From assembly GCF_014204515.1 (NCBI RefSeq), contig NZ_JACHLI010000004.1, positions 298,036 to 362,035 of the forward strand: a DNA stretch of 64,000 nucleotides, in the 5' to 3' direction. Source of the DNA: Pseudomonas nitroreducens (lineage in GTDB: Bacteria > Pseudomonadota > Gammaproteobacteria > Pseudomonadales > Pseudomonadaceae). The translations under genes and the position numbers were made by a program. Positions 49,090-57,715 of the stretch are shown here, in pieces; position 1 is the stretch's first letter, and the number at the start of each line of letters is the position of its first letter. The notes under the pieces are model-generated. The model worked only from the letters and a program-made list of their open reading frames with translations, made no database searches and had not been told where the DNA came from.

Positions 49090-50712
49090 ATGACCGATGT
49101 AGCACAGTCCAGCTCCTACGAGCGGCCCGCGACCTCGCGGCGCGACGAGCGCAAGGTGATCTTCGCCTCGTCGCTCGGCACGGTATTCGAGTGGTACGAC
49201 TTCTTCCTCTACGGCTCGCTGGCGGCGATCATCGCCAAGCATTTCTTCGCCGGGGTCAACGACACCACCGCGTTCATCTTCGCCCTGCTGGCGTTCGCCG
49301 CCGGCTTCCTCGTCCGACCGTTCGGCGCGCTGGTATTCGGCCGCCTGGGCGACATGATCGGGCGCAAGTACACCTTCCTCGCCACCATCCTGCTGATGGG
49401 CCTGTCGACCTTCGCGGTGGGCCTGCTGCCGGCCTATGCCACCATTGGCGTGGCGGCGCCGGTCATCCTCATCGTGCTGCGCCTGCTGCAGGGCCTGGCG
49501 CTGGGCGGCGAGTACGGCGGCGCGGCGATCTACGTAGCCGAGCACGCTCCGGACCACAAGCGCGGTGCCTACACCAGCTGGATCCAGTGCACCGCCACCG
49601 GCGGCCTGCTGCTGTCACTGGTGGTGATCTGGGGTTGCCGCCAGCTCACCGGCGATGAGTTCGAGACCTGGGGCTGGCGCCTGCCGTTCCTGATCTCCAT
49701 CGTGCTGCTGGGCATCTCCACCTGGATTCGCCTGTCCATGCACGAGTCGCCAGCGTTCCTGAAGATGAAGGCCGAGGGCAAGGTGAGCAAGTCGCCGCTC
49801 AAGGAGTCCTTCACCCACTGGAGCAACCTGAAGATCGTGCTGATCGCGCTGTTCAGCATCAACGCCGGGCAGGCGGTGACCTTCTATGCGGCGCAGTTCT
49901 ACGTGATGTTCTTCCTGACCCAGGTGCTCAAGGTCGACCCGGCGCTGTCCAATGGCCTGCTGATCATCTCCCTGGTGATCGGCGCGCCGCTGTTCGTGGT
50001 CATGGGCTGGCTGTCGGACAAGGTCGGGCGCAAGCCGGTGCTGGTTGCCGGCCTGCTGCTGGCGACGGTGTTCTACTTCCCGCTGTTCAAGGCGCTGACC
50101 CATTACGCCAACCCGCAGATCGACGCGGCCTCGCGGCAGGCGCCGGTCACCGTGATGGCCGATCCGGCCACCTGTACCTTCCAGTTCGATCCGGTGGGCA
50201 AGGCCAAATTCGACAGCGCCTGTGACAAGGCCAAGACCCTGCTGGTGAAGGGTGGCGTGCCCTACAGCACGGTGGCCGCGCCGGCCGGCAGCGAACTGGT
50301 GGTGACGGTGGGCGAGAAGCGCATCGAGGGCTTCGACGCCGCCGCCCTGGGCGCTGCGGTGAAGGAGGCCGGCTACCCGACGGTGGCCGATTCCTCGCTG
50401 GTGAACCGGCCGATGGTGGTGGCGATCATCGTCGCGCTGATCTTCATCGCCACCTGCTGCTACGGCCCGCTGGCGGCGCTGATGGTCGAGCTGTTCCCGA
50501 CGCGCATCCGCTACACCTCGCTGTCGCTGCCGTACCACATCGGCAACGGCTGGTTCGGCGGGCTGCTGCCGACCATCTCGTTTGCCCTGGTGGTGTACAC
50601 CGGCAATATCTTCTACGGCCTGTGGTACCCGGTGCTGATTACGGCGATGAGCCTGGTCTGCTCGCTGCTGTTCCTGAAGGAGACGAAGAACAACGATATC
50701 CACGCGGATTGA
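49090..50712 (+). CDS. MFS transporter, metabolite:H+ symporter (MHS) family
   Basis: A 540-residue transporter. The family start SLGTVFEWYDFFLYGSLAAI, motif FGRLGDMIGRKYTF after helix 2, RLLQGLALGGEYGGAAIYVA in helix 4, and WLSDKVGRKPVL in the second half. It is about 100 residues longer than classical MHS members (ProP, KgtP, ShiA, about 430-450) because of a hydrophilic insertion at roughly residues 340-440 (TCTFQFDPVGKAKFDSACDK, then SELVVTVGEKRIEGFDAAAL) between two helices. RBS AGGAG before the ATG. It imports an organic acid or zwitterion with protons; the substrate may be linked to the GMC enzyme. Confidence 0.9.
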   Translation: MTDVAQSSSYERPATSRRDERKVIFASSLGTVFEWYDFFLYGSLAAIIAKHFFAGVNDTTAFIFALLAFAAGFLVRPFGALVFGRLGDMIGRKYTFLATILLMGLSTFAVGLLPAYATIGVAAPVILIVLRLLQGLALGGEYGGAAIYVAEHAPDHKRGAYTSWIQCTATGGLLLSLVVIWGCRQLTGDEFETWGWRLPFLISIVLLGISTWIRLSMHESPAFLKMKAEGKVSKSPLKESFTHWSNLKIVLIALFSINAGQAVTFYAAQFYVMFFLTQVLKVDPALSNGLLIISLVIGAPLFVVMGWLSDKVGRKPVLVAGLLLATVFYFPLFKALTHYANPQIDAASRQAPVTVMADPATCTFQFDPVGKAKFDSACDKAKTLLVKGGVPYSTVAAPAGSELVVTVGEKRIEGFDAAALGAAVKEAGYPTVADSSLVNRPMVVAIIVALIFIATCCYGPLAALMVELFPTRIRYTSLSLPYHIGNGWFGGLLPTISFALVVYTGNIFYGLWYPVLITAMSLVCSLLFLKETKNNDIHAD

Positions 50713-50730
50713 TCCTCGGCTGACATGAAC

Positions 50731-50758
50731 GGGCCCGGCTGGATGCCGGGCCTTTTCA
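50731..50758 (+). terminator. intrinsic terminator of the MFS gene
   Basis: GCCCGGC / GCCGGGC stem with a TGGAT loop and CTTTTCATT tail, 20 bp after the stop codon. Confidence 0.85.
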
Positions 50759-50773
50759 TTCGTGCCGGGAGCG

Positions 50774-51176
50774 TAGGAGCGGACTCTGTTTGCGATGGGC
50801 ATCCGGTGTGATGCAGGCTCATCGCGGACGGAGTCCGCTCCTACGAAATGCATGACACCGGCGCCGAGTTGAGTGTTTGTAGGGCGGATAACCCGGAACG
50901 GGTTATCCGCCACGACGGCGGATAACGCCGTAGGCGTTATGCGCCCTACGGGAGCGATCGGCAGTAGCTGGAGCCGCTGGGTAGGAGCGGACTTTATCCG
51001 CGATGGGTATCCGGAGTGATGCAGGCTCATCGCGGAAGGAGTCCGCTCCTACGAACAGCCTGGCGTCGGCAGCAACAAGGAGGCACGTTCGTAGAATGGG
51101 TGGAGCGCAGCGATACCGATGCGGTTGGTGCGCGGAAATCGATGGGTATCGTTGCGCTCCACGCCATCCTGCGTTC
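50774..51176. repeat. palindromic repeat array
   Basis: In order: a TAGGAGCGGACTCTG / inverse pair (50775-50845), the GTAGGGCGGATAACCCGGAA / GTTATGCGCCCTAC unit (50879-50950), a second TAGGAGCGGACTTTATCCGC / inverse pair (50981-51055), and the GTAGAATGGGTGGAGCGCAG / inverse unit (51092-51173). Nothing coding in 50713-51252. Confidence 0.8.
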
Positions 51177-51204
51177 GAGGTTCGACGGGAAATGCGGTGT
51201 GCGG

Positions 51205-51232
51205 CAAAAACAAAAGGCGCCCGAAGGCGCCC
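51205..51232 (-). terminator. terminator of the luciferase-like monooxygenase gene
   Basis: On the minus strand GGGCGCC-TTCG-GGCGCC followed by TTTTGTTTTTG, 20 bp after the stop. Confidence 0.85.
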
Positions 51233-51252
51233 TTTGCGTATAGCTGCGGCAA

Positions 51253-52296
51253 TCAGCGGAAAGCCGGCACCACATGCTGGATGAACAGCTCCAGCGACTT
51301 CTTCTTCTGCGCATAGGGCAGGCTGTTGTCGGCCCAGAAGCTGAACTCGTCCACGCCCAGTTCCTGGTAGTGGCGGATGCGCGCGATGATTTCTTCCGGG
51401 GTGCCGATCATGGTGTTCCTGCGGATGTTCTCCAGCTCGAACTCCGGGCGCTCCTTGAACTTCTCCTCGGGGCTGGGCGGCAGCAGGCCGTTGACCGGGG
51501 TCTGCTTGTTGCCGAACCAGGCGTCGAAGGTGCGGTAGAAGCGCGAGATGGCCTCGGCGCCGACCTTCCAGCCTTCCGGGTCGTCGGCGGTGTGCACGTG
51601 GGTGTGGCGCAGCACCATCAGTTGCGGGCGCGGCACGTCCGGGTTGTTGGCCAGGGCGGCTTCGAACTTGTTCTTCAGGTCGACGACTTCCTCGTCACCC
51701 TTCATCAGCGGCGTGACCATCACGTTGCAGCCATTGGCCACGGCGAAGTTGTGCGAATCCGGATCGCGGGCGGCGATCCACATCGGCGGGGTCGGCTTCT
51801 GGATCGGCCGCGGCGAGGAGGTGGAAGTGGGGAACTTCCAGATTTCGCCGTCGTGGGCGACATCGCCCTGCCACAGCGCCTTCACCACCGGGACCATTTC
51901 CCGTAGCGCCTGGCCGCCGCTGGAGGCGGGCATGCCGCCGGCCATGCGGTCGAATTCATACTGGTAGGCGCCACGGGCCAGGCCGACTTCCATGCGACCG
52001 TTGCTGATCACGTCGAGCAGGGCGCATTCACCGGCCACGCGGATGGGGTGCCAGAACGGCGCGATGATGGTGCCGGCGCCCAGGCGGATGGTTTCGGTGC
52101 GCGCGGCCAGGTAGGCCAGCAGCGGCATCGGGCTGGGCGAGATGGTGTATTCCATGGCGTGGTGCTCGCCGATCCAGACGGTGGAGAACCCGCCGGCCTC
52201 GGCCATCAGCGTCAGCTCGGTGAGCTCCTCGAACAGCTGGCGGTGGCTGGGCTGGTCGTCGTAGCGCTCCATGTGCACGAACAGGGAAAACTTCAT
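51253..52296 (-). CDS. luciferase-like FMNH2-dependent monooxygenase
   Basis: A 347-residue LLM-class flavin monooxygenase: MKFSLFVHMERYDDQ, the family segment STVWIGEHHAMEYTISPSPM, RIRLGAGT-like ETIRLGAGTIIAPFWHPIRV, GRMEVGLARGAYQYEFDRMA, and TPEEIIARIRHYQELGVDEF at the C-terminus. The ATG at 52294-52296 has GAGGTAAG upstream. It uses reduced flavin supplied by a separate reductase; two such reductases are coded at 55297 and 59707. With the hydrolase and dehydrogenase of the 60-63 kb operon it resembles TgnB of trigonelline ring cleavage. Its promoter carries operator site A (52429-52448). Substrate is inferred. Confidence 0.88.
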   Translation of the reverse strand: MKFSLFVHMERYDDQPSHRQLFEELTELTLMAEAGGFSTVWIGEHHAMEYTISPSPMPLLAYLAARTETIRLGAGTIIAPFWHPIRVAGECALLDVISNGRMEVGLARGAYQYEFDRMAGGMPASSGGQALREMVPVVKALWQGDVAHDGEIWKFPTSTSSPRPIQKPTPPMWIAARDPDSHNFAVANGCNVMVTPLMKGDEEVVDLKNKFEAALANNPDVPRPQLMVLRHTHVHTADDPEGWKVGAEAISRFYRTFDAWFGNKQTPVNGLLPPSPEEKFKERPEFELENIRRNTMIGTPEEIIARIRHYQELGVDEFSFWADNSLPYAQKKKSLELFIQHVVPAFR

Positions 52297-52428
52297 ATCG
52301 CTTACCTCGAACCTTTCTTGTTTCCGGCGCGGCAGCCGGCGGGGGGATGCGCAGGCACGCATCACTGCTTGGGGTGGTCAGGTGCGGCGGCTGGATGGAC
52401 GGCTGTGTCCGCACGATGGACCTGATGC

Positions 52429-52448
52429 ATATTGGTATACCATAATAT
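52429..52448. promoter_or_regulatory. shared operator, site A
   Basis: CATATTGGTATACCATAATA, 17 of 20 matches to the palindromic consensus TATTATGGTATACCATAATA. It lies between the divergent monooxygenase (52296) and chemoreceptor (52500) genes and can serve both. CATAAT inside it could be a rightward -10 box. Confidence 0.75.
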
Positions 52449-52499
52449 GGAATGTCTGCAAGGCGTTTCTGACCGGAGCAGACCAAGGGAGTACGAAGG

Positions 52500-54446
52500 A
52501 TGAACCTCAAACAAAAACTGATCCTCGCCTTTTCCACCATTGCCAGCCTGCCTGTGATTCTTGTCGCCGTTCTGGTGATTCTCAACCTGCGCGGCGAGGC
52601 GCGGGACGGCTTCATCGACGGCAGCGGCCGCGAAATCCGCCAGGTCGAGAACGCCATGCAGATCTTCTTCGACGGCATCACGCAGAACGTCGAATACCTC
52701 GCCAGCCACCCGCAGCTGATGGCGGTGGACGGCAGCCTCAAGCAGTACATCGGCGCCGACGCCGCGCAACATCCGACCGGAGAGCTGGACAAGCGCGTCT
52801 TCGACCTGTTCGCCGGCCTGGCGCAGAGCCACCCGGATTACGCCTACGTCTCCCTCGGCACCCGTGAGGGCGGCTACAGCTTCTGGCCGGGTGACGAGAA
52901 GCTCGCCAGCTACGACCCGCGCACCCGCCCGTGGTACCAGGCGGCCATGGCCCAGCCGGGCAGGACCCTGCGCACCAAGGCCTACTACTGAGCGGCGGAC
53001 AAGGTGGTGCTGGTGAGCAGCGTGCGCACCTTCGCCAACCAGTTCGGCGCGCAGGGCGGGGTGGTCAACATCGACGTCTCGCTCAAGCGCCTGACCGACA
53101 TCGTCAAGGGCATCCGCCTGGGCGAATCGGGCTACCTGATGCTGATGGAGGGCGACGGCACCATCCTGGTCGACCCGCACAACCCGGAGAACAACTTCAA
53201 GCAACTGGGCGAACTGGGCGGCGAGTTCCAGCGCCTGGCCAGCGCGCAGAAGGGCCTGGTGGAGCTGGAGATCGACGGCGAACCCTATCTCGCCAACGTC
53301 TGGCCATCGGAGGCGCTGGGCTGGCGCTTCGTCGGGCTGATCAAGGAAAGCGAAGTGATGAGCGCGGCGACCCGCCTGACCTGGGGCGTGGCGCTGGTAG
53401 CGGTGATCATCGCCCTGGTGTTCGCCGGCCTCGGCTCGCTGTTCGCCGGCCTGGTGGTGCGCCCGGTACGCGCTGTGGCCGCCGGCCTGGAAGGCATTGC
53501 CCAGGGCGATGGCGACCTCACCGGTCGCCTTGCCATACGTGGGCGCGACGAGACGGCGCAGCTGGCCGGCTGGTTCAACCAGTTCCTCGATGCCATCCGC
53601 GCCTTGGTGCAGAGCATCGGCGCCGCCGCCGGCAGCATCCACCAGAGTTCCGGCAGCAGCCGCGAGACCTCCCAGGCGCTGGCCGATACCGCCGCACGCC
53701 AGCGCGAGGCGGTGGACATGGTCTCCACCGCGTTCAACGAAATGGTGATGACCGCCAACGAGGTGGCGCGCTCCTGCAGCCAGGCGGCGGACTCCGCCGA
53801 CAGCGGCCAGCGCCAGGCCCACGACGGCCAGCAGCAGATCGACGAAGCGGTGGACAGCGTCGGTCGCCTGAGCGAGGAGATCGCCCATTCCGCCGATGCC
53901 ATGCGCCAGCTGGAGCAGGACAGCAACGATATCCAGTCGATTCTCGGCACCATCCGTTCCATCGCCGAGCAGACCAACCTGCTGGCGCTCAACGCGGCCA
54001 TCGAGGCGGCGCGCGCCGGCGACCAGGGCCGCGGTTTTGCCGTAGTGGCCGACGAGGTGCGCGCGCTGGCGCGGCGCACGGCGGAGTCCACCGGGGAGAT
54101 CGACAACCTGCTCGGCACCCTGGCCCGCCGCACCCACGACACCGGCCGGCAGATGCAGTCGAGCCTGGAGGCTTCGCAGCGCACCGTGGGCTCGATCCGC
54201 GAGGCGCGCGCGTCCTTCGAGGCGATCCGCGAGTCGGTGGACGTGATCCGCGACATGAACGCCCAGATCGCCACCGCCGCCGAGGAGCAGCACCAGGTGG
54301 CGGAGGAGATCAACCGGCACATCAGCCAGATCCACCGCGACGCCCAGGAAGTCGCCGGGCTGGCCGACGCCACGCGGGGCGATGCGCAGACTCTGGGCGG
54401 ATTGTCGGACGAGTTGAACCGGCTGGTGTCGCGCTTCAGGACCTGA
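52500..54446 (+). pseudogene. dCache chemoreceptor interrupted by an in-frame TGA
   Basis: One reading frame from ATG 52500 to TGA 54446 (648 codons) codes a complete methyl-accepting chemotaxis protein, except that codon 164 (52989-52991) is TGA, in the context AYY-stop-AADKVVLVSS. Before it: TM1 (LAFSTIASLPVILVAVLVIL) and half of a dCache domain with the amino-acid-binding type motif YDPRTRPWYQAA. After it: the second Cache half, TM2 (VALVAVIIALVFAGLGSLFA), HAMP, and the signalling tip (SIAEQTNLLALNAAIEAARA). Homologues typically have Trp (TGG) here, so a TGG-to-TGA change or sequencing error is likely. Divergent from the monooxygenase gene; probably sensed the pathway substrate. Confidence 0.85.
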
Positions 54447-54451
54447 TGCCG

Positions 54452-54480
54452 AAAAGGGCTCGCGAAGGTGGGCCCTTTTG
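54452..54480 (+). terminator. terminator of the chemoreceptor gene
   Basis: AAAAGGGC ... GGCCCTTTT hairpin right after the stop codon, followed by GGGGAG; T-run is inside the stem's 3' arm. Confidence 0.65.
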
Positions 54481-54500
54481 GGGAGAGGGTGCTGGTTTCC

Positions 54501-55125
54501 CCGTAGGAGCGGACTCCGTCCGCGATGCTGTCCGTCGCGATGCAGGCCTATCGCGGACGGAGTCCGCTCCTACGCAGTGCCTATCTCCGCGATTCTGTCG
54601 TAGGGCGCATAACGCGCCAGCGTTATCCGCCGGCCGACACCATGGCGGATAACCTGTCCCAGGTTATGCGCCCTACGGACTGATGGAGGGATAAGGGGCT
54701 CGCGAAGGCGGACCATTTTTCATCGATAGGCACTTCCGCGAGATCAAAGGCCCCTCACCCTAACCCTCTCCCGCAAGCGGGAGAGGGGACCGTTCGGCAC
54801 AGGATGCAACCGTAGCGTCAGCCGGCACGGGCTGCCCCCTCTCCCTCCGGGAGAGGGCTGGGGTGAGGGGAATGCATCGGCACGGAGTCAAATTGGTGGA
54901 GGGAGGAGCGCAGCCAGCGTAATCCGCCGGCCGACACCATGGCTTTCCCCCGTAGGAGCGGACTCTGTCCGCGATGCTGGCCGGCGCGATGCAGGCCTAT
55001 TGCGGACGGAGTCCGTTCCTACGCAGTGCTCACCTCCGCGCTGCCTGCGTAGGGCGCATAACGCGCCAGCGTTATCCGCCGGCCGACACCATGGCGGATA
55101 ACCTGTTCCAGGTTATGCGCCCTAC
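54501..55125. repeat. long array of palindromic repeats
   Basis: In order: TAGGAGCGGACTCCGTCCGC / inverse pair (54503-54575); GTAGGGCGCATAACGCGCCA / GGTTATGCGCCCTAC unit (54600-54677); CCCTCTCCC-type repeat copy 5 (54751-54870, core ACCGTTCGGCACAGGATGCA and GTCAGCCGGCACGGGC); a fragment GTAATCCGCCGGCCGACACC (54920-54942); a second REP pair (54953-55022); a second GTAGGGCGCATAACGCGCCA unit (55049-55125). The REP pair plus GTAGGGCG unit occurs twice in the same order with matching spacer CCGGCCGACACCATGG, so the block was duplicated, with copy 5 between. No gene is supported in 54447-55296. Confidence 0.85.
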
Positions 55126-55230
55126 CGCTACCGCCAAGCGCCGAAATTGTGGCGAGAACGGAATGTGCCTCATCGCAGGTCGTGCGCGCGAATCCGAGGG
55201 CGAGGGCAGGGCGCGGGGCCATCCGACGGA

Positions 55231-55269
55231 CAAAAGAAAAGCCCCTTCTCACTCCCGCAAGAAGGGGCC
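55231..55269 (-). terminator. terminator of flavin reductase 1
   Basis: Minus strand: GCCCCTTCT / AGAAGGGGC stem with a 10-nt loop, then TTTTCTTTTG. Confidence 0.9.
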
Positions 55270-55296
55270 TGCGCCGGACGGCGAAAGATCAGGCGG

Positions 55297-55782
55297 TCAG
55301 GCGAAGGCCTGCAGGGCGCCCATCTTTCCGCGGCAGTAAATCATCGGGGTGATCTGCTGGTCCGGCACGATCAGGTTCTTCACCGCACCGACCAGGATGG
55401 CGTGGTCACCGCCTTCGTATTCGCGCCACAGCTCGCATTCGATGATGGCGGTGGCGTTTTCCAGCAGCGGGTTGCCGCGCTCGCTCAGGGTCCACTCGAT
55501 GCCCTGGGCCTTGTCCTTGCCCTTGCTGGCGAAGGCGTAGGCCTCGCCCTTCTGGTCGGCGGAGAGCAGGTGGATGGCGAACTGCTTGCGACGGATCAGT
55601 ACCGGGTAGGAATCGGAGCTGTAGTTGGGGCAGAACAGCACCAGCGCCGGGTCCATCGACAGGGAGCTGAAGGCACTCGCGGTGAGACCGACCACCTGGC
55701 CATCGTCGTCCATCGTGGTGATGACGGTGACGCCGGAGGGGAAGGAGCCCATGACTTGTTTGTAGGCAGCGTGGTCGATCAT
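55297..55782 (-). CDS. flavin reductase (RutF/HpaC-like), copy 1
   Basis: A 161-residue NAD(P)H:flavin oxidoreductase of the short-chain family: YKQVMGSFPSGVTVITTMDD, GLTASAFSSLSMDPALVLFC, FAIHLLSADQKGEAYAFASK and GAVKNLIVPDQQITPMIYCR. It supplies reduced FMN to a two-component monooxygenase, most likely the one at 51253. About three quarters identical, by eye, to copy 2 at 59707. The ATG at 55780-55782 aligns with that copy. Operator site B lies 49 bp upstream, and it is a single-gene unit. Confidence 0.9.
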   Translation of the reverse strand: MIDHAAYKQVMGSFPSGVTVITTMDDDGQVVGLTASAFSSLSMDPALVLFCPNYSSDSYPVLIRRKQFAIHLLSADQKGEAYAFASKGKDKAQGIEWTLSERGNPLLENATAIIECELWREYEGGDHAILVGAVKNLIVPDQQITPMIYCRGKMGALQAFA

Positions 55783-55830
55783 TGCGAGTACCTGTCTTGT
55801 GAGCCGGCCATCGGGAGTGGTCGTTTCGTC

Positions 55831-55850
55831 TGATGGTATACCGTAATACT
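55831..55850. promoter_or_regulatory. shared operator, site B
   Basis: ATGGTATACCGTAATACT within 55833-55850; the core TGGTATACC and the right half TAATA match the consensus. Upstream of flavin reductase 1. Confidence 0.7.
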
Positions 55851-56008
55851 TCGAAAGCAAGCGCTTTCTCTTCCCGATGGATGGACGGCGACAGGCCGAC
55901 CGTCGGCTGCAGGCTACGGATTACGGGGCTTTCGCCGATAAAGGGAGGTGCCGCAAGACGGCCCGCGGGCAGCCAGACGACCAACGGCTACGCAGAAACC
56001 TCTTGCTT

Positions 56009-56030
56009 GGTATTTGGAATACCATAATAT
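56009..56030. promoter_or_regulatory. shared operator, site C
   Basis: TTGGAATACCATAATATT at 56014-56031 matches site A except T to A at one core position; an extra half-site TTGGTAT overlaps it at 56008-56014. Upstream of the NCS1 permease gene. The 55783-56116 region holds sites B and C and nothing else recognised. Confidence 0.7.
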
Positions 56031-56116
56031 TGCCTCCGTCACCGCAGCGCCGTTTCTGCCCGATTCAGGGCGCCGGATGACCTGACCTTACAAAGACAAT
56101 AAGCAAGGCAAAAACG

Positions 56117-57514
56117 ATGTCCGATACTCCGCTGATCGAGAACCATACCGTCGATTACGTGCCGCCGGCCGAGCGCCATGGGCGTTCCCGCGACCTGTTC
56201 ACGCTGTGGTTCAGCACCAACATCGCACCGCTGCCGGTGGTCACTGGCGCGATGGCGATCCAGGTGTTCCATCTCGACCTGCTCTGGGGGCTGATCGCCA
56301 TTGTCCTGGGCCACATGTTCGGCGGCGTGTTCCTCGCCCTGGCCTCGGCGCAGGGTCCGCAGATGGGCATCCCGCAGATGGTCCAGAGCCGCGGCCAGTT
56401 CGGCCGCTACGGCGCCTTGCTGATCGTGTTCTTCACCGCGCTGATCTACGTCGGCTTCTTCATCTCCAACATCGTCCTGGCGGGCAAGTCGATCCAGGGA
56501 CTGGTGCCGGCGACCCCCACGCCGGTGGCGATCATCCTCGGCGCGCTGAGCGCCACGGCCATCGGCGTGATCGGCTACCGCTTCATCCACACCCTCAACC
56601 GCATCGGCACCTGGGTGATGGGCGGCGCACTGCTGGTGGGCTTCGCCATCATGTTCGGCGGCGACCTGCCGGCGAACTTCCTCTCCCGCGGCGCCTTCAA
56701 CCTGTCCGGCTTCCTGGCCACCCTGTGCCTGGGCATCATCTGGCAGATCAGCTTCGCGCCCTACACCTCGGACTACTCGCGCTACCTGCCGGCCAGCGTC
56801 GGCATCGGCAAGCCGTTCCTGGCGACCTTCGCCGGCGCGGTGGCGGGCACCAGCCTGTCGTTCAGCTTCGGCGCCGTCGCCGTGCTGGCAACCCCGGAAG
56901 GCACCGACGCCATGGTGGCGGTGAAGCAGGCCACCGGCCTGTTCGGCCCGATCCTGATGCTGCTGTTCCTGCTCAACATCATCAGCCACAACGCGCTGAA
57001 TCTTTATGGTGCGGTGCTCTCCATCGTCACCTCGATCCAGACCTTCGCCGGCAGCTGGACGCCCAGCGTGCGCGTGCGGGTGGCGTTGTCCTCGGTGGTG
57101 CTGGCGGGCAGCTGCGTGATGGCGCTGGGTGCCTCGGCCAACTTCATCTCGCAGTTCATCGGCCTGATCCTGACGATGCTGATCGTGCTGGTGCCCTGGG
57201 CCTCGATCAACCTGATCGACTTCTACCTGATCAAGCGCGGCCGCTACGACATCAACTCGATCTTCCGCCGCGACGGTGGCGTATACGGGCGCTTCAACCC
57301 GCATGCGATCATCGCCTACTTCCTCGGCATCATCGTCCAGCTGCCGTTCGCCAACACCTCGCTGTTCGTCGGTCCCTACGCCAACTACATCGACGGCGTG
57401 GACCTGTCCTGGCTGGTCGGCCTGCTGGTCACCATCCCGCTGTACTACTGCCTGGCCACCCGCGGCCAGACGCGCGAAGCTGGCCAGCCGGTGGCGCTGG
57501 GCATCGCCGAGTAA
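56117..57514 (+). CDS. NCS1-family permease (cytosine/purine/hydantoin type)
   Basis: A 465-residue permease with about 12 membrane helices. Family landmarks: LFTLWFSTNIAPLPVVTGAM (helix 1), SAQGPQMGIPQMVQSRGQFG, and the substrate-site region ISFAPYTSDYSRYLPASVGI. NCS1 members import nucleobases, hydantoins, allantoin, thiamine, pyridoxine or nicotinamide-related rings with cations. Controlled by operator C, shared with the monooxygenase/hydrolase genes, so it probably imports the N-heterocyclic substrate of that pathway. A strong terminator follows. Confidence 0.92.
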   Translation: MSDTPLIENHTVDYVPPAERHGRSRDLFTLWFSTNIAPLPVVTGAMAIQVFHLDLLWGLIAIVLGHMFGGVFLALASAQGPQMGIPQMVQSRGQFGRYGALLIVFFTALIYVGFFISNIVLAGKSIQGLVPATPTPVAIILGALSATAIGVIGYRFIHTLNRIGTWVMGGALLVGFAIMFGGDLPANFLSRGAFNLSGFLATLCLGIIWQISFAPYTSDYSRYLPASVGIGKPFLATFAGAVAGTSLSFSFGAVAVLATPEGTDAMVAVKQATGLFGPILMLLFLLNIISHNALNLYGAVLSIVTSIQTFAGSWTPSVRVRVALSSVVLAGSCVMALGASANFISQFIGLILTMLIVLVPWASINLIDFYLIKRGRYDINSIFRRDGGVYGRFNPHAIIAYFLGIIVQLPFANTSLFVGPYANYIDGVDLSWLVGLLVTIPLYYCLATRGQTREAGQPVALGIAE

Positions 57515-57542
57515 GCGTTTCGACCTGGGTTTTACACTCTCT

Positions 57543-57573
57543 GCCCCGCCGGGTTTCGGTGGGGCTTTTTTTT
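57543..57573 (+). terminator. strong terminator of the permease gene
   Basis: GCCCCGCC / GGTGGGGC stem (one G-U), loop GGGTTTC, followed by eight T. Confidence 0.95.
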
Positions 57574-57601
57574 GCCCGGGGCCTGGGCGGGGGATCGGGA
57601 A

Positions 57602-57680
57602 GTAGTCGCGAGCAGGCTCGCTTTCACAGGCAGACGCCAGGTTCACTGGCCAATGTTGGAGCGAGCTTGCTCACGAACCG
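57602..57680. repeat. REP pair
   Basis: TCGCGAGCAGGCTCGCTTTC and, inverted, GGAGCGAGCTTGCTCACGAA; same subtype as 97-174. Confidence 0.75.
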
Positions 57681-57715
57681 AACGGCACGAAGTTGATAGA
57701 GCGCGCGGGAGGGTC

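Noticed and set aside
52989..52991. Selenocysteine or read-through codon
   Set aside because: No stem-loop of SECIS type is evident right after the TGA and the position fits Trp in related Cache domains.
54501..55125. CRISPR array
   Set aside because: The repeats are palindromic, of different families and irregularly spaced, with conserved rather than unique spacers; no cas genes.
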